From JBJXHG01 sp046160865 (GTDB taxonomy: Bacteria; Planctomycetota; UBA1135; GCA-002686595), in assembly GCA_046160865.1 (NCBI GenBank), contig JBJXHG010000146.1, forward strand, positions 1 to 46,165: a stretch of 46,165 bases of DNA. Direction: 5' to 3'. How positions within the stretch are numbered: position 1 is the first letter of the stretch; each line of letters starts with the position of its first letter. The position numbers were made by a program, and so were the translations under genes. The notes beneath the pieces were generated by a model, which did no database searches, had not been told where the DNA came from, and saw nothing but the letters and a program-made list of their open reading frames with translations. Below are positions 1-10,200 of the stretch, one piece after another.

Positions 1-961
<961 letters not shown>

Positions 962-1014
962 CGGTATCACGGTAGCGGAGCGCGGTCTGCCGCGGCTAGC
1001 ACCCACGCGCCCTC

Positions 1015-1292
1015 GCGCGCAGCGCGGTCTGCCGCGCGCAGCGCATTAAACGGCGGGGACCCGTTGCAGCTGCTTGCGCTGACTGGACCTCTGCGGATTG
1101 CCGTTGCTGCTCGATTGCCTTGGCGCCGATGCGACAGCGGGTTCCGGTCGCCTGGTTGTCGAACCGAACGCTGTCGCATCCGCGCAACGGGCAGTCGTCA
1201 CCACAAGCGAGATGCACGACCCAGTCAGCGCGCGCAGTCGACAAGGGTCCCCGCCGTTTAAAGCGCTGCGCGCGGCAGACCGCGCTACGCGC
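1015..1292. repeat. Group A nested-palindrome element, copy A1
   Basis: The left arm 1015-1062 and right arm 1245-1292 are 48-bp inverted repeats differing at only 2 positions. Each arm contains the small hairpin GCGCGG-TCTG-CCGCGC and the block GGCGGGGACCC. An independent inner stem lies in the loop: 1128-1138 pairs perfectly with 1170-1180 (GATGCGACAGC / GCTGTCGCATC), flanked by GGTTC/GAACC pairing. A further partial arm motif (AGCGCGGTCTGCCGCG) lies at about 979-995. The element fills most of the 502-bp gap 962-1463 between the divergent kinase and secreted-protein genes. No coding sequence with credible codon use is present. Related copies are at 19195-19440 and 28236-28604. Confidence 0.85.
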
Positions 1293-1297
1293 AAGGG

Positions 1298-1326
1298 GCG
1301 CTCCGCGTGCAAGGCACGCGGAGCGC
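1298..1326. repeat. Perfect 13-bp hairpin beside element A1
   Basis: GCGCTCCGCGTGC, loop AAG, GCACGCGGAGCGC. The stem is perfect and is followed by ATTTCC. The same GGCGCTCCGCG core followed by an AATT/ATTTCC-like sequence recurs near 28590-28610 and 29958-29975, each time shortly upstream of a gene for a secreted protein. There is no T-tract, so terminator function is uncertain. It could equally be part of the repeat element. Confidence 0.6.
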
Positions 1327-1463
1327 AATTTCCGAGAACCCGCGACAGATCCGCGCCGGAGTTGCTCTTGGGGCCTCAGCGGCGGACGAGGTCCTGCCAT
1401 CCATGCAGCGGATCGCGCGCCGCGCTGCACCCTGCGCAACACCCAGACGCAAGAGAACACAAC

Positions 1464-2081
1464 ATGCAATCATCGAAGAGAGTCTTGATCGCCATCGGAT
1501 TCATCGGAGCCGCGGTCGCGTTCCAGTTCCTACCGGAGGCCGTCGTTCACGCACAGGGGAACGGGAATGGCGCGACGAAGGACGTCGTCGTCGTGAACAG
1601 TGCCCTCAGCCCGGTGCCGGTCACCGGACAGCTCACCGTCACGGGCACGACCACGATCGCCGGCAACGTCCAGGCCTCGCAGCAGGGTTCGTGGTCCGTC
1701 GGCCAGAGCGGACCTTGGACCGTCAAGATCGATCCCGCGCAGAACGCGGTCGCGGTCGCGTCGACGCCCGCGTTCTTCCACGACACGGGCTTCGGCGGGA
1801 TGAACGACGGCGGAGTCGTCGAAATCGGGCCGTTCGACATGAGCGCGGTGAGCAACCTGCGCGTCAGCGGCCGCGCCGTGAACGGCGACATCATCGTCCA
1901 GCTCATGCAGATCGTGGAGCCCGCGTTCCCGATCCTGCTCGACCAATTCACCATCGCGGGCGAGGACGGCTCGATATCGGCTACGCGCGTCTACCCGGTT
2001 CCAGGGCGCAACGTGCTCGTGCGCTTGACGGAGAGCGGCCCCGGCGGCTCGAACTATCACATCGTGCTGTCGGGCCGGTAG
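1464..2081 (+). CDS. Small secreted protein, function unknown
   Basis: 205 residues. Residues 1-31 form a signal peptide (MQSSKR, hydrophobic core VLIAIGFIGAAVAFQF, AHA-Q cleavage-like site). A low-complexity Gly/Asn linker follows (QGNGNGATK), then a beta-rich, Thr/Val/Gly-rich stretch (about 38-80) and a C-terminal region of about 110 residues with alternating hydrophobic strands that resembles a small beta-sandwich. No cysteines and no catalytic motif are recognised. The start was chosen at 1464 because it puts the signal peptide at the N-terminus; upstream in-frame codons read through repeat element A1. It lies directly downstream of the repeats and appears monocistronic. An exported structural or binding role is only a guess. 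Confidence 0.75.
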   Translation: MQSSKRVLIAIGFIGAAVAFQFLPEAVVHAQGNGNGATKDVVVVNSALSPVPVTGQLTVTGTTTIAGNVQASQQGSWSVGQSGPWTVKIDPAQNAVAVASTPAFFHDTGFGGMNDGGVVEIGPFDMSAVSNLRVSGRAVNGDIIVQLMQIVEPAFPILLDQFTIAGEDGSISATRVYPVPGRNVLVRLTESGPGGSNYHIVLSGR

Positions 2082-2106
2082 GCGCCCGCGCGCGCAAGGC
2101 GTGCCC

Positions 2107-2134
2107 GCGTGCGGCGCGTTCTCGCGTCGCACGC
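2107..2134. repeat. Single group A arm hairpin
   Basis: A 28-nt imperfect hairpin (GCGTGCGG...TCGCACGC, loop TTCT) just after the stop of the preceding gene. The same 28-nt unit occurs inside the left arm of copy A3 at about 28308-28335, and inverted in its right arm. It may act as the 3' hairpin of the upstream gene. It abuts the kinase gene fragment at 2146. Confidence 0.6.
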
Positions 2135-2145
2135 GGGCGCTACGC

Positions 2146-2235
2146 ATGCAAGGTTCGCTCGGTGCGGGCGCGATGGGCGAGGTGTATCGCGCCCGCGACC
2201 CGAAGCTCGGTCGCGAGGTCGCGATCAGGGTGCTG
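2146..2235 (+). pseudogene. Remnant of a Ser/Thr kinase gene (glycine-loop region)
   Basis: About 30 codons read GSLGAGAMGEVYRARD and continue to VAIRVL. At the nucleotide level this is nearly the same as the glycine-loop to beta-3 region of the intact kinases at 13727-13805 and 16352-16430. The beta-3 lysine has become Arg, and similarity ends abruptly on both sides. The fragment has no N-terminal start context and no kinase sequence after about 2235. It is a relic of a duplicated or recombined kinase gene, attached to a group A hairpin (2107-2134). The remainder of the gap (2236-2283) shows nothing recognisable. Confidence 0.75.
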
Positions 2236-2283
2236 CGGAGTTGCCGCGAGTTCGCGCGCGCTTCACCACTGGCGAACGCCTTT

Positions 2284-3813
2284 TCAGCGCGCCTGCGCGG
2301 CGCGGCCCGTCACGAGCAGATTCCGCTTGGGAATCGAGAACACGAACGCGGTGACAGCGCTGGCCGACAAGCGCGAGTCGGCGCCGTAGCCCGTGTTGTC
2401 GCGGTTGGGCTGGTAATAGAACGTGCCGTCGGCGCACTGCGCGAGCGTGAACCACCAGCGATTGGCGTCCATCAGGCGGCGAAAGTTGTCCGGGTCGATG
2501 TGCGCTGCCAGTGCGGCGTAGCCCATGCCCATGATCGGTGAGGCGTGGGTGTCCGGGAAGCTCTGCGGATGCTCGCCGATCACGAGCGAGTGCTTGAGAG
2601 CGCGCGCTTTGAGAGCCGCGTCCGGCCACGGGTGCAGGTAGAGCGCGATCGCCGTCGCGCCGGTGCGCCCCATGTCGGCCCAGTCCGTGTCGCCGGCGAC
2701 ATCGTCGGTGTACCAGACGTAACCGTTCGATCCAGCGCCGCGCGCGAGGAACGCCGTCGCGGCGTCGAGTCGCTCCCGGTCGATCTTCACTCCGCAGTGG
2801 TGCATCAACGCCAACGCGAGCGCACCTTGCCCCGTCAGCATCGCGATCGGGCCGTAGCCTTCGAAGCCGGGGTTATGTCCCCAGCCTCCGTGCTGTTGGC
2901 GCGCGTCGGTGGGGTAGCTGTCGGGGTGCGATTCCTTCACCAGCGGATTGACCTGCGCGAGCGACATGTACTGCGACGACATCAAGAAGTCGCGCACCTG
3001 CTCGAGCTCAGAGTGGACCCAACTCGCGCGCGTCGCGGCGAAGAACTCGCTGAGCACGATCGCGGCCGACATGTAGCGCCAGTTGATCAGATCGTCCTTG
3101 TCGCTGGCCGCGGTCGTGCGCGCGTGGAAGCGTGCGTTGCGCTCGGCGGCAGCCAGGTGCGGACGTCCGCCGCTGGCGAGCAGCGCGAGCGGCGCGAAGG
3201 TGTCCAGCACGGGGTCGCCGAACGACCCATCAGAACGTTGCGCGGAGAGCAAGAAGCTCAACAGCTCGTCCAAAATCCTCTCGCTCTTCTTGCACTTGGT
3301 CGGGAACTCCGCCGAGAAAGCGCCGTAATTCGAACCGAGCTCGAGCGTGACTTTGAGCGACTTGCCATCGCGCTGGAGCGCCAGCGCCACGCGGCCTGGA
3401 TTCTCTCCGGTCTCGCACGCTTCGAGCGCGTTTGCAAAGTCGAGCAGCGGTCCAGCCGGTCCGAAGACCTCCATCCCGTAGCCGTTGCGGTGCGGAGTCT
3501 CGAAGCGCCGGCCCGCAGCTCCGATGATGTGATCGCCCAGCTTCACGCGGCCGTGCGCGGGCGAGTCTTTGTGCACATGGCGCACGACCAAGTGAGTCGG
3601 CGCGGACTCGACGAGCTCGACACGAAGCCCGGTCCGTCCAAGGTTGTAGAACCAGCCGGGGACCTCGGCATCAGGGCCCTCAGAGGCGCGCTGATTCCAG
3701 GGGTTGCCGCTCGAGTCGTAGTGGACTTGCGCGACGACCGGCGCAAGCGGCGCCGCGAGCACGATCGCGACCAACGCACGCCAAGTGGGGTGGGAAAGCT
3801 GCGCAGCGCACAT
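2284..3813 (-). CDS. Secreted PDZ plus alpha/alpha-toroid-like protein (DUF6288-like)
   Basis: 509 residues. A signal peptide covers about residues 1-29 (hydrophobic LVAIVLAAPLAPVVAQ). Residues ~30-135 contain a PDZ-like segment (VRHVHKDSPAHG then LGDHIIGAAGRRF), and ~140-500 are helix-rich repeats like those of prenyltransferase/squalene-cyclase-type toroids, with motifs such as RSDGSFGDP, QQHGGWGHNPGFEGYGP and ADGTFYYQPNRDN. The architecture resembles planctomycete DUF6288 proteins; that assignment is from memory, not a search. No catalytic Asp-rich (DxDD) motif is obvious, so enzyme activity is unproven. The start at 3813 places the signal peptide first; a longer reading to 4017 would run into the upstream gene. 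It lies 79 nt downstream of the TolB-like lipoprotein gene on the same strand, a probable two-gene operon. Confidence 0.8.
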   Translation of the reverse strand: MCAAQLSHPTWRALVAIVLAAPLAPVVAQVHYDSSGNPWNQRASEGPDAEVPGWFYNLGRTGLRVELVESAPTHLVVRHVHKDSPAHGRVKLGDHIIGAAGRRFETPHRNGYGMEVFGPAGPLLDFANALEACETGENPGRVALALQRDGKSLKVTLELGSNYGAFSAEFPTKCKKSERILDELLSFLLSAQRSDGSFGDPVLDTFAPLALLASGGRPHLAAAERNARFHARTTAASDKDDLINWRYMSAAIVLSEFFAATRASWVHSELEQVRDFLMSSQYMSLAQVNPLVKESHPDSYPTDARQQHGGWGHNPGFEGYGPIAMLTGQGALALALMHHCGVKIDRERLDAATAFLARGAGSNGYVWYTDDVAGDTDWADMGRTGATAIALYLHPWPDAALKARALKHSLVIGEHPQSFPDTHASPIMGMGYAALAAHIDPDNFRRLMDANRWWFTLAQCADGTFYYQPNRDNTGYGADSRLSASAVTAFVFSIPKRNLLVTGRAAQAR

Positions 3814-3892
3814 GCCGCGACCGTAGCACAGAAAGCGCGCGGCGTGTCCGCGCGCTTCCAGTGCTCGATCGCTGTGGCAGACTTCACGGCGA

Positions 3893-4969
3893 TCACTCGA
3901 CGAGCTTGCGCAGCCCCGTGCCGTCGCTGTTGCTGACGTAGACCGCGTTCTTGCGGAAGCCCGAGGCCACGAACGCGAGACGCCGCCCGTCGGGCGATTG
4001 CCGCGCGATGTGAGCACGCGTGGTCAGCACGATCGACGCGCCGTTCTCGGGGTCGAAGACGATCAGTGCGCCGTCGTCCGCGCCCTTCTCCGAGCGCTTG
4101 AACAAGAGCCGCCCATCGCGAGAGAAGGCGGGATAGATGTTGTGGTGCTCGCCGCGCGTCACGCACTCCAGGTCCGTGCCGTCGGGCCGCACTGTGTAGA
4201 TCTGGTCGAGGCCGTCGCCGACTTCGCGATAGAAGCAGATCCGCGTGCCGTCGAAGTTCCACTCGGGGTTGTAGTCGGCGGCGTCGGCGTGAGTGATCTG
4301 CTGCACGTCGGAGCCGTCCGGCCGCATGGTGTAGATGCGCCGTTTGCCGTGCCGATTGGAACAGAACGCGATGCGATCGCCAGCGGGCGACCACGCCGGC
4401 ATCAGGTCGTCGGACGGTTCGTCGGTCAACCTGCGGCGCTCCGAACCGTCGAGCGCGGACGTGTACAAGTCGCGGTTGTTCTCCCGCAGCAGCGCGAACA
4501 CGATGCGCTCGCCATCCGGCGCAAAGCTCGCCGACATCACATCCTCGAGGGTCTGAGCGATCTGGCCGTTCTCTGCATCGACGAGGAGCGTCCGACGCAC
4601 GGTCGGCCGGTCGCCGTCGAAACCGTAGAACCCATAACAGGCGAGCCAGCGGCTGTCCGGCGACCAGGCCACCTGCTGGCAGGCGCCGCTGCCGGCCGGG
4701 TCCGGTATTGCGCCGATGGGTCCGATCAGATCGCGCCGAGCCGGCGTGGTGGCCGTCGTTTCGCAGCCCGACACGAGCAGCACGGCGCCGAGCACGGCCG
4801 TGGTGAGAATGGAGTGAAGCGTGGGATCCTCCTGGGTTCTTGCTGTGCGCCGTCGCGCGCCGGAACGTCCGGTTGCGCGCGAGGACTGGTTCGCGGCGAA
4901 GTCGACGGATGCGGGATGCGAGGCGGGGCTCGAGTTCGAGAGTGCTGACCATCCCGAATCCGCGGACAT
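3893..4969 (-). CDS. TolB-like beta-propeller lipoprotein; start uncertain
   Basis: The mature part carries six PD40/WD40-like TolB repeats (SPDSRWLA, APDGERIVF, SPAGDRIAF, NFDGTRICF, SRDGRLLF, SPDGRRLAF), which together would make one six-bladed propeller. A good lipoprotein signal (hydrophobic LTTAVLGAVLLVSGC, lipobox LVSGC) sits immediately after a strong Shine-Dalgarno AGGAGGA (4826-4832, minus strand). However, there is no in-frame ATG, GTG or TTG between that site and the signal; the only nearby candidates are ATT at 4810 or CTT at 4819. The coordinates given use the first upstream canonical start (ATG 4969), which would put about 50 odd residues before the signal. I think the biological start is near 4810-4819. 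Propellers of this type usually bind partners or ligands in the periplasm. Confidence 0.78.
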   Translation of the reverse strand: MSADSGWSALSNSSPASHPASVDFAANQSSRATGRSGARRRTARTQEDPTLHSILTTAVLGAVLLVSGCETTATTPARRDLIGPIGAIPDPAGSGACQQVAWSPDSRWLACYGFYGFDGDRPTVRRTLLVDAENGQIAQTLEDVMSASFAPDGERIVFALLRENNRDLYTSALDGSERRRLTDEPSDDLMPAWSPAGDRIAFCSNRHGKRRIYTMRPDGSDVQQITHADAADYNPEWNFDGTRICFYREVGDGLDQIYTVRPDGTDLECVTRGEHHNIYPAFSRDGRLLFKRSEKGADDGALIVFDPENGASIVLTTRAHIARQSPDGRRLAFVASGFRKNAVYVSNSDGTGLRKLVE

Positions 4970-5120
4970 TTTGCGAGCCCGAGGGCGGCCTGCTGACCGC
5001 GACCGAACACGGCTCTGACAGCGGGCCTCCCGCTTCGTCATTCAGCAGGCTCAGTCTCCGCGAGCTGCAGCAGTTGAGCCACGGCGACGAGTCTGTTCGT
5101 CAGGTCGACGCGCTGCGTGG

Positions 5121-6341
5121 TCAGGCTTCGATCAGTGCGATCAGGCGCTCGACCGCCTCCGCGACGAAGGCGGGGTCCTCGGCGCCCAAGTCGCGCTCGA
5201 CGACCTCGATGGTGTCGGGTACCGCCGCGCGCAGGGCCGCGAAGAACGCCCGGTCGCCCGCGGCGTCGCGCAGGGCTCCGTCCTCGACGCCGTAACGGCT
5301 CGTTCCGCGCAGCGGCAACATCAGGCAGGCGCGGCCGCGCGTGTGCTGCAAGCGGCGGCCGATTTCGCGCGCGAGAGCCACCAGCTCTGCTGCGTTCAGA
5401 CGCGGAGCGAGGATCACAGGGTTGTGGAAGACGTACAAGTGATCGCGCCAGGCCGCGGGCACTTCGTTGGGCGGCACGAGCAGTCCAATGTGCTCGAGCC
5501 CTCCCGGACAAAGCACCTGCGGCAGTCCCAAATCGCCGGCGACGGTCAGCCGTTGCGCGTCCGCCGCGCGCAGTCCGTGGTACATCTCGTCGGCGAGTTC
5601 GCCCATCGCGTAGTCGAAGACCGCGCCGATCACGCCGTCGCGCATGAGTTGCTCCATGGCGCGTCCGCCCGAGCCGACGGCGTGGAACACGACGACCTCG
5701 TAGCCGCGTTCGTGAAATAGGCGCACCGCCTGCAACGCGCCCTCGGTGAGCACACCCAAGTTGCTCATGCCGATCACCGGCTTGCCGTTCGACGCGGCCT
5801 CGAGTGACACGGGGCTCGAGGCCATGCCGAACGCTGCCGCGGCGGCGTTGGCCAGGATCTTCCGAGTCAACGGATTGAGGCCGAGGATGTCGCTGACGGA
5901 GAACATCATGGTCACGTCCTTGATGCCCACGAAGGGCGCGACGTCGCCCGACGCAACCGTCGAGACCATGACCTTGGGAAAGCCGTAGGGCAGGGCCTGC
6001 ATGACTTGACAGCAGTTGGGCGTGCCCTGCGTGCCGCCCAGTCCGACCACGGCGTGCACGCGACCCTCGGTCACGGCGCGTAGCAGGAGCGCCGTCGCGC
6101 CCGCGACCATCACCGGCGACGCGAACTGGCGCGTCGGACTGGCGAGAAGCGCGGCGAGAGACTGGCCGCCGGCCGCCGCAACCTGCTCGCGCGTGACGTC
6201 GGCGCGCACGCCCGGCTGTCCGAGCACACCGATGTCGATCAGCAGCGCCGCGCCGCCCAGGGCCTCGACTTGCTCGCGCACCCAGGCGGCTTCAGGCCCC
6301 TTGGTGTCGAGCGTGCACAGGATCGCGACGGTCTTGCGCAT
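5121..6341 (-). CDS. Tm-1-like ATP-binding protein (UPF0261 family)
   Basis: 406 residues, the usual size for UPF0261. The N-terminus (AILCTLDTKG) is typical, as are the family blocks VVGLGGTQGTPNCCQVM, PFVGIKDVTMMFSVSDILG and VFHAVGSGGRAMEQL. The family is the bacterial counterpart of the N-terminal half of plant Tm-1, which binds ATP; its bacterial role is not established. The ATG at 6341 is only 4 nt downstream of the preceding stop (6346), so it is the third gene of a tight operon. The next gene upstream encodes the TIM-barrel counterpart of the other half of Tm-1. There are no signs of signal peptide or membrane segment; cytoplasmic. The 151 bp beyond its stop (4970-5120) holds nothing convincing. 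Confidence 0.92.
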   Translation of the reverse strand: MRKTVAILCTLDTKGPEAAWVREQVEALGGAALLIDIGVLGQPGVRADVTREQVAAAGGQSLAALLASPTRQFASPVMVAGATALLLRAVTEGRVHAVVGLGGTQGTPNCCQVMQALPYGFPKVMVSTVASGDVAPFVGIKDVTMMFSVSDILGLNPLTRKILANAAAAAFGMASSPVSLEAASNGKPVIGMSNLGVLTEGALQAVRLFHERGYEVVVFHAVGSGGRAMEQLMRDGVIGAVFDYAMGELADEMYHGLRAADAQRLTVAGDLGLPQVLCPGGLEHIGLLVPPNEVPAAWRDHLYVFHNPVILAPRLNAAELVALAREIGRRLQHTRGRACLMLPLRGTSRYGVEDGALRDAAGDRAFFAALRAAVPDTIEVVERDLGAEDPAFVAEAVERLIALIEA

Positions 6342-6345
6342 GCGG

Positions 6346-7209
6346 CTAGCGTCCGTCGCGGAACTTCAGTGCGGCGAACTCCAGGGCCGCGGCGCGCACC
6401 GCGCGCTCGATCGGCAGGCGCTCGGTGGAAGAGCCGGTCCAAAAGCCGTGGCCGGAGGTGTGGTTGAGCATGTAGTCGGCGTCCGCGGGCGTCTCCATCG
6501 CAGCGCCGTGAGCCACCAGAATCGTGTCGGGCGCGATCGCGCGTATTTGACGGTAGGCGTCGTCGGTGCGCCGCGCAGTCTCCTCGATCGTCTCGCCCGA
6601 GTCGTAACCCGTCAGGCCACCCTTTGTCGTGCCGGCGTGGAAACAAAAGACGTCAGGGCGCGCGCGCTCGACGAGACGCAGGCTGTCTTCCATGTCGAAT
6701 GCCAGCCCGATCGAGACCATGCCGAGTTGCTTTGCGTGGGCGAGCATGTCGATCTCGTGATCGAGCGTGATGCCGCTCTGGGTCAGCACGTTGCGGATCG
6801 TCGAGCCCTTGTCGACGTAGCTGATCGACGGACCGATGTTGGAGGCCGAGTACACGCCCATGGCCTTCAGGCGTTCGAGCACGCTGTGCATGTCGCGCAG
6901 GGGATCGTTGGCGTTCAGGCAGGCGCACACGAAGGACTGGCCCGTGAGCGCGGGCAGGATGTCCTGCTCGGTGTACTCCAGCGTCTGCTTGTTGGAGTCC
7001 AGGATCGGCCACATCATCGCCATGGTGCCCATGCCGTTGGCGCGCAGACGCGCACCTGAGAACGTGTTGATGCAGTCCACGCCGGAAGCTTCGAGCAGCT
7101 TCGCGACCAAGCCGCTGCCCGCGCTGGCGACGAAGATCGGCTTGCGCGCGCGGATCTTGGCGCGCAGCTTGGCGAGGATCTCATCGCGGCTGGTACGTCG
7201 GACGATCAC
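6346..7209 (-). CDS. Phosphoenolpyruvate hydrolase-like TIM-barrel protein
   Basis: 287 residues, starting at GTG 7209. The start is supported by an AGGAG-like site just upstream and by overlap with the preceding stop: the bases GTGA (7206-7209) hold both this start and the TGA of the 1640-aa protein. The sequence matches the PEP_hydrolase / TIM-barrel signal-transduction family: VASAGSGLVAKLLEASG at the N-terminus, NTFSGARLRANGMG, SNIGPSISYVDKG, FCFHAGTTKGGLTGYDSG, and a C-terminal HTSGHGFWTGSSTERLP. A true PEP-hydrolysing activity is inferred from family naming only. In plants the same fold is the C-terminal half of Tm-1, and the N-terminal half is encoded by the next gene here. Cytoplasmic; translationally coupled with both neighbours. 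Confidence 0.9.
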   Translation of the reverse strand: MIVRRTSRDEILAKLRAKIRARKPIFVASAGSGLVAKLLEASGVDCINTFSGARLRANGMGTMAMMWPILDSNKQTLEYTEQDILPALTGQSFVCACLNANDPLRDMHSVLERLKAMGVYSASNIGPSISYVDKGSTIRNVLTQSGITLDHEIDMLAHAKQLGMVSIGLAFDMEDSLRLVERARPDVFCFHAGTTKGGLTGYDSGETIEETARRTDDAYRQIRAIAPDTILVAHGAAMETPADADYMLNHTSGHGFWTGSSTERLPIERAVRAAALEFAALKFRDGR

Positions 7210-10200
7210 TTGATGCTCCTGGTGGGATCGGGGGCGAGAGACGCGAGGTAGGCGATGAGGTCGAGGATCTCGGCGCGCTCGAAGGTGTTCAGCAATCCGG
7301 CGGGCATCGTAGACAGGTTCGAGACGACGCGCTTCTCCACGTCGGCGAGCGACACTTCGGTCGGCTCGAGCTCGGAGTAGGGGTCCTCTTGCAGGAAGAC
7401 GCTGCCGCCCGACTCGCGCACTACACGCCCCGCGTGCAGCGTGCCGTCCTGCATGAAGAAGATCTCGTTCACGTACTGCGGCGCGATCTCGAGCGAGGGA
7501 CTTATCACGTGCGCGATGAGCTCGGCCGCCGAGCGGCGCGCAGTCACCTCGCGCAGATCGGGACCGGTGCGCCCGCCGGCGCCGTCCACCGCGTGGCAGC
7601 GCACGCACGAGGCCAGCTCGAGCACGCGCCGGCCGGCGGAAGGTGAGCCGCTCGGTCGCTTGGCCAGCGCGGGCAAGAGCTCGGCCGCGGTCCAGTCGCG
7701 CACGAACGCGCGGCCGGAGGACGCCGCGACGGGAGCGCCGTTCGTCGGCTCGTCGAGCTCGTTCCAGTCGGCGAGCACGTGCATCACACCGTTCATGCGC
7801 AGCCAGTGACCGGGAAACGTGCACACGTAGGGATGGTCCGCCGGCGTCGTGGGAGCCGTGAAATTCAGCACCTCGCGTGCACCGGGTTGCAAGAGTCGCG
7901 TCGCGTGCAGCACCTCCGGCAGATCGGGAAGGTAGTCGCGCGAGGCCGCGTCGGGGCTCTCGGACATGCGCTCGGCAGCCAGTCCCACGCGCGCCAGGGA
8001 ACCGGGCGCCGTCACGACCAAGTTGTGGGGCATGATGTCGACGTTCTCGAACACGAGCTCCACGGGTCGCCCCGCGACGACGCTGAACTCGGCGCGGTCG
8101 TAGCGCAGGCTGTCGGGCACCGAGCGGATCACGATCACCTGCGGCCCGAGCGGGCGCCGCGCGACGCGCAGCGCGCGCGCCTGCGCGGGTGCGAGCTGCG
8201 GCGCGAGCTCGTCGGCGAAGGCGAGCAGCTCGTGCTCGTGCGCGTCGTCGAACGCGCTGCCGGCGGCGGCTTCGAAGTGCGCCGTGAGCGCGCGCCCGAG
8301 CGTGACGCGCGCCGACCCGGGCCAGCGCGCGAACGGCACGTCGCGCAGGGCCGCCACGACGTGCGGGCGCAAGCTGGGATCGTCGAAGCGCAGCACGAGC
8401 TCATTCACGGCTTCGTCCACGCGTCCGGCGGGACCGGCCAGTGCGGACAGCGCGCGCACCGCGCGAGCGCGTAGCAGCGCTTCTGGCGCGCCGACCTCGA
8501 TGCGCACTGGGTCGAGCGGAGCGCGCCCGAGCTCGCTCTCGAAGAGCGCGCGTCGCTCGGCGTCGAGCACGCGCACGCGCGCACCGTCGAGGCGCGCGGC
8601 GAAACGCCCGTCCTCATCGCCGCGGTTCCACAGGACGACCGCCTCGAGCGGCAGCTCGCGGCCGAGGTCGAGCTCCCACCACGGATCGGGCTCGTCCTCG
8701 ACGGTGTGCGTCTGGCCTGCGTCGCCGAAGCGCGGGCTGTGGTTGCCGTCGATGGCGCGTGCGGCAGCGCCGTCCCAAGCCGTGCTCGACTGGCTGGCCG
8801 TGCCAGCGCGCGCCACGTTCGTGCCACCCGACAGGACTTCGACTTCGGCCAAGGTCAACGTACGCGCCGGCCCGGAGAGCTCGACGCGTACGAAGCGACC
8901 GCGCACCGCAGCCGGAGCAGCCGGCGCGGAGGCGGTGAGCACGCCGCGCACGCGCTCGAACAGTGGTGCCGCGAGCTGCGGCTCGTCGACGAGCCGCAGT
9001 GCGTCGAGTAGATCCGCGAGCGAAGCGGGGCTGGCCGCAGCCTCGTCCCAGGTCGGTCCGACCGCGCCCTCGGTCTGCATGCGCGCGCGCAGCGCGAGGC
9101 GCCGCGTCGACGTGCGCATGCCGTTCCGCGCGAGGCGCCGCAGGTCGGTTTCCAGTCGCGCGCGCTCGGGTGCGTCGAGCGCGGTGACGACTGCGAAGAG
9201 TCCCATCAGGCGGTGGTCGGCGTGTTCGCCGGTGTCCAGGTCGGCGCGCGCGACCGCGCGCACGAATTCCGCATCGGCGCCGACGCCGCGCAGACGCGCC
9301 AGTGCGCGCAGGGCGGCGAGCACGTCCACGGGCTCGAGTCCCTGACGCCACAGGCGTTCCTCCCACAGCGCGATCTCGCCGGCGCCCAGCGACTCCGGTC
9401 GCAGCGCGGCGAGCTCAGCGTCGGAGAGGCCCGCGAGCAGGTAGGCCAGCGCGCGCGGGTTGTCGCGCGCCGGGTTGGCGTCCCCAGCGGCCAGCGCAGC
9501 GCGCCAGCGCGGCGCGAGCGCACGCACGGTCTCGGACAGCGCGTAGTCGAGGAAGCGGTCGGTGGGCTGTTCGAGCGCGGACAACGCGACTGCGGCCGCG
9601 GCGGCGCTGTCGAGGAAACTGCAGGCGACCACGGCTTCCAGCCGCACGCGCGCGTGCTCGTCGCGCACCGCGTCTGACAGATAAGGCAGCGGGTCGACGA
9701 GACGCCGGCGCTGTCCGCGCACGACGCGGATCGCCGCGGCACGCGCGCGCGGGTCGCGCGCGGCGAGTGTGCTCTCGAGCACGCGTGTGTTCACGCGGTC
9801 GTGCTGCTGCAGCGTCCACAGGACCTCGAGGCGGTGGTGCTCGTAGCCCTGCTCGCCCGCGTCGAGTGCGTCCAGCCACGCGAGTGCGGCCGCCTCGACC
9901 TCGTCGGAGGGCCGCGCGCTGAGCTCGATGCGCGTCCGATAGCGCACGCGATCCTCGCGCGAGGCCAAGCGCTCGACCAGCGCGCTCGTGGGCAGCGCCG
10001 ACAGGTCCTCGGCGCGCAACAGCTCGCGCCCCTCTGCCACGACGCGGTACACACGACCGTGCTCGTGGTCGCGGCTGGGGTCGCGCAGGTGGTGTTGCAT
10101 GTGCCCGATCAGGGCGTTGTGCCAGTCGACGAACCACACCGCGCCATCGGGCCCGACTTCGAGGTCGACCGGTCTGAAGTTCGGGTCGGCGCTGAAGACC

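Noticed and set aside
1015..1292. CRISPR array
   Set aside because: The repeats are inverted pairs with a single centre, not regularly spaced direct repeats. No cas gene is in the window.
5038..5120. Minus-strand stretch reading QRVDLTNRLVAVAQLLQLAE beyond the UPF0261 stop
   Set aside because: Looks protein-like but is in another frame from the UPF0261 gene, which already has a normal length. Too short to call a gene or a frameshift.
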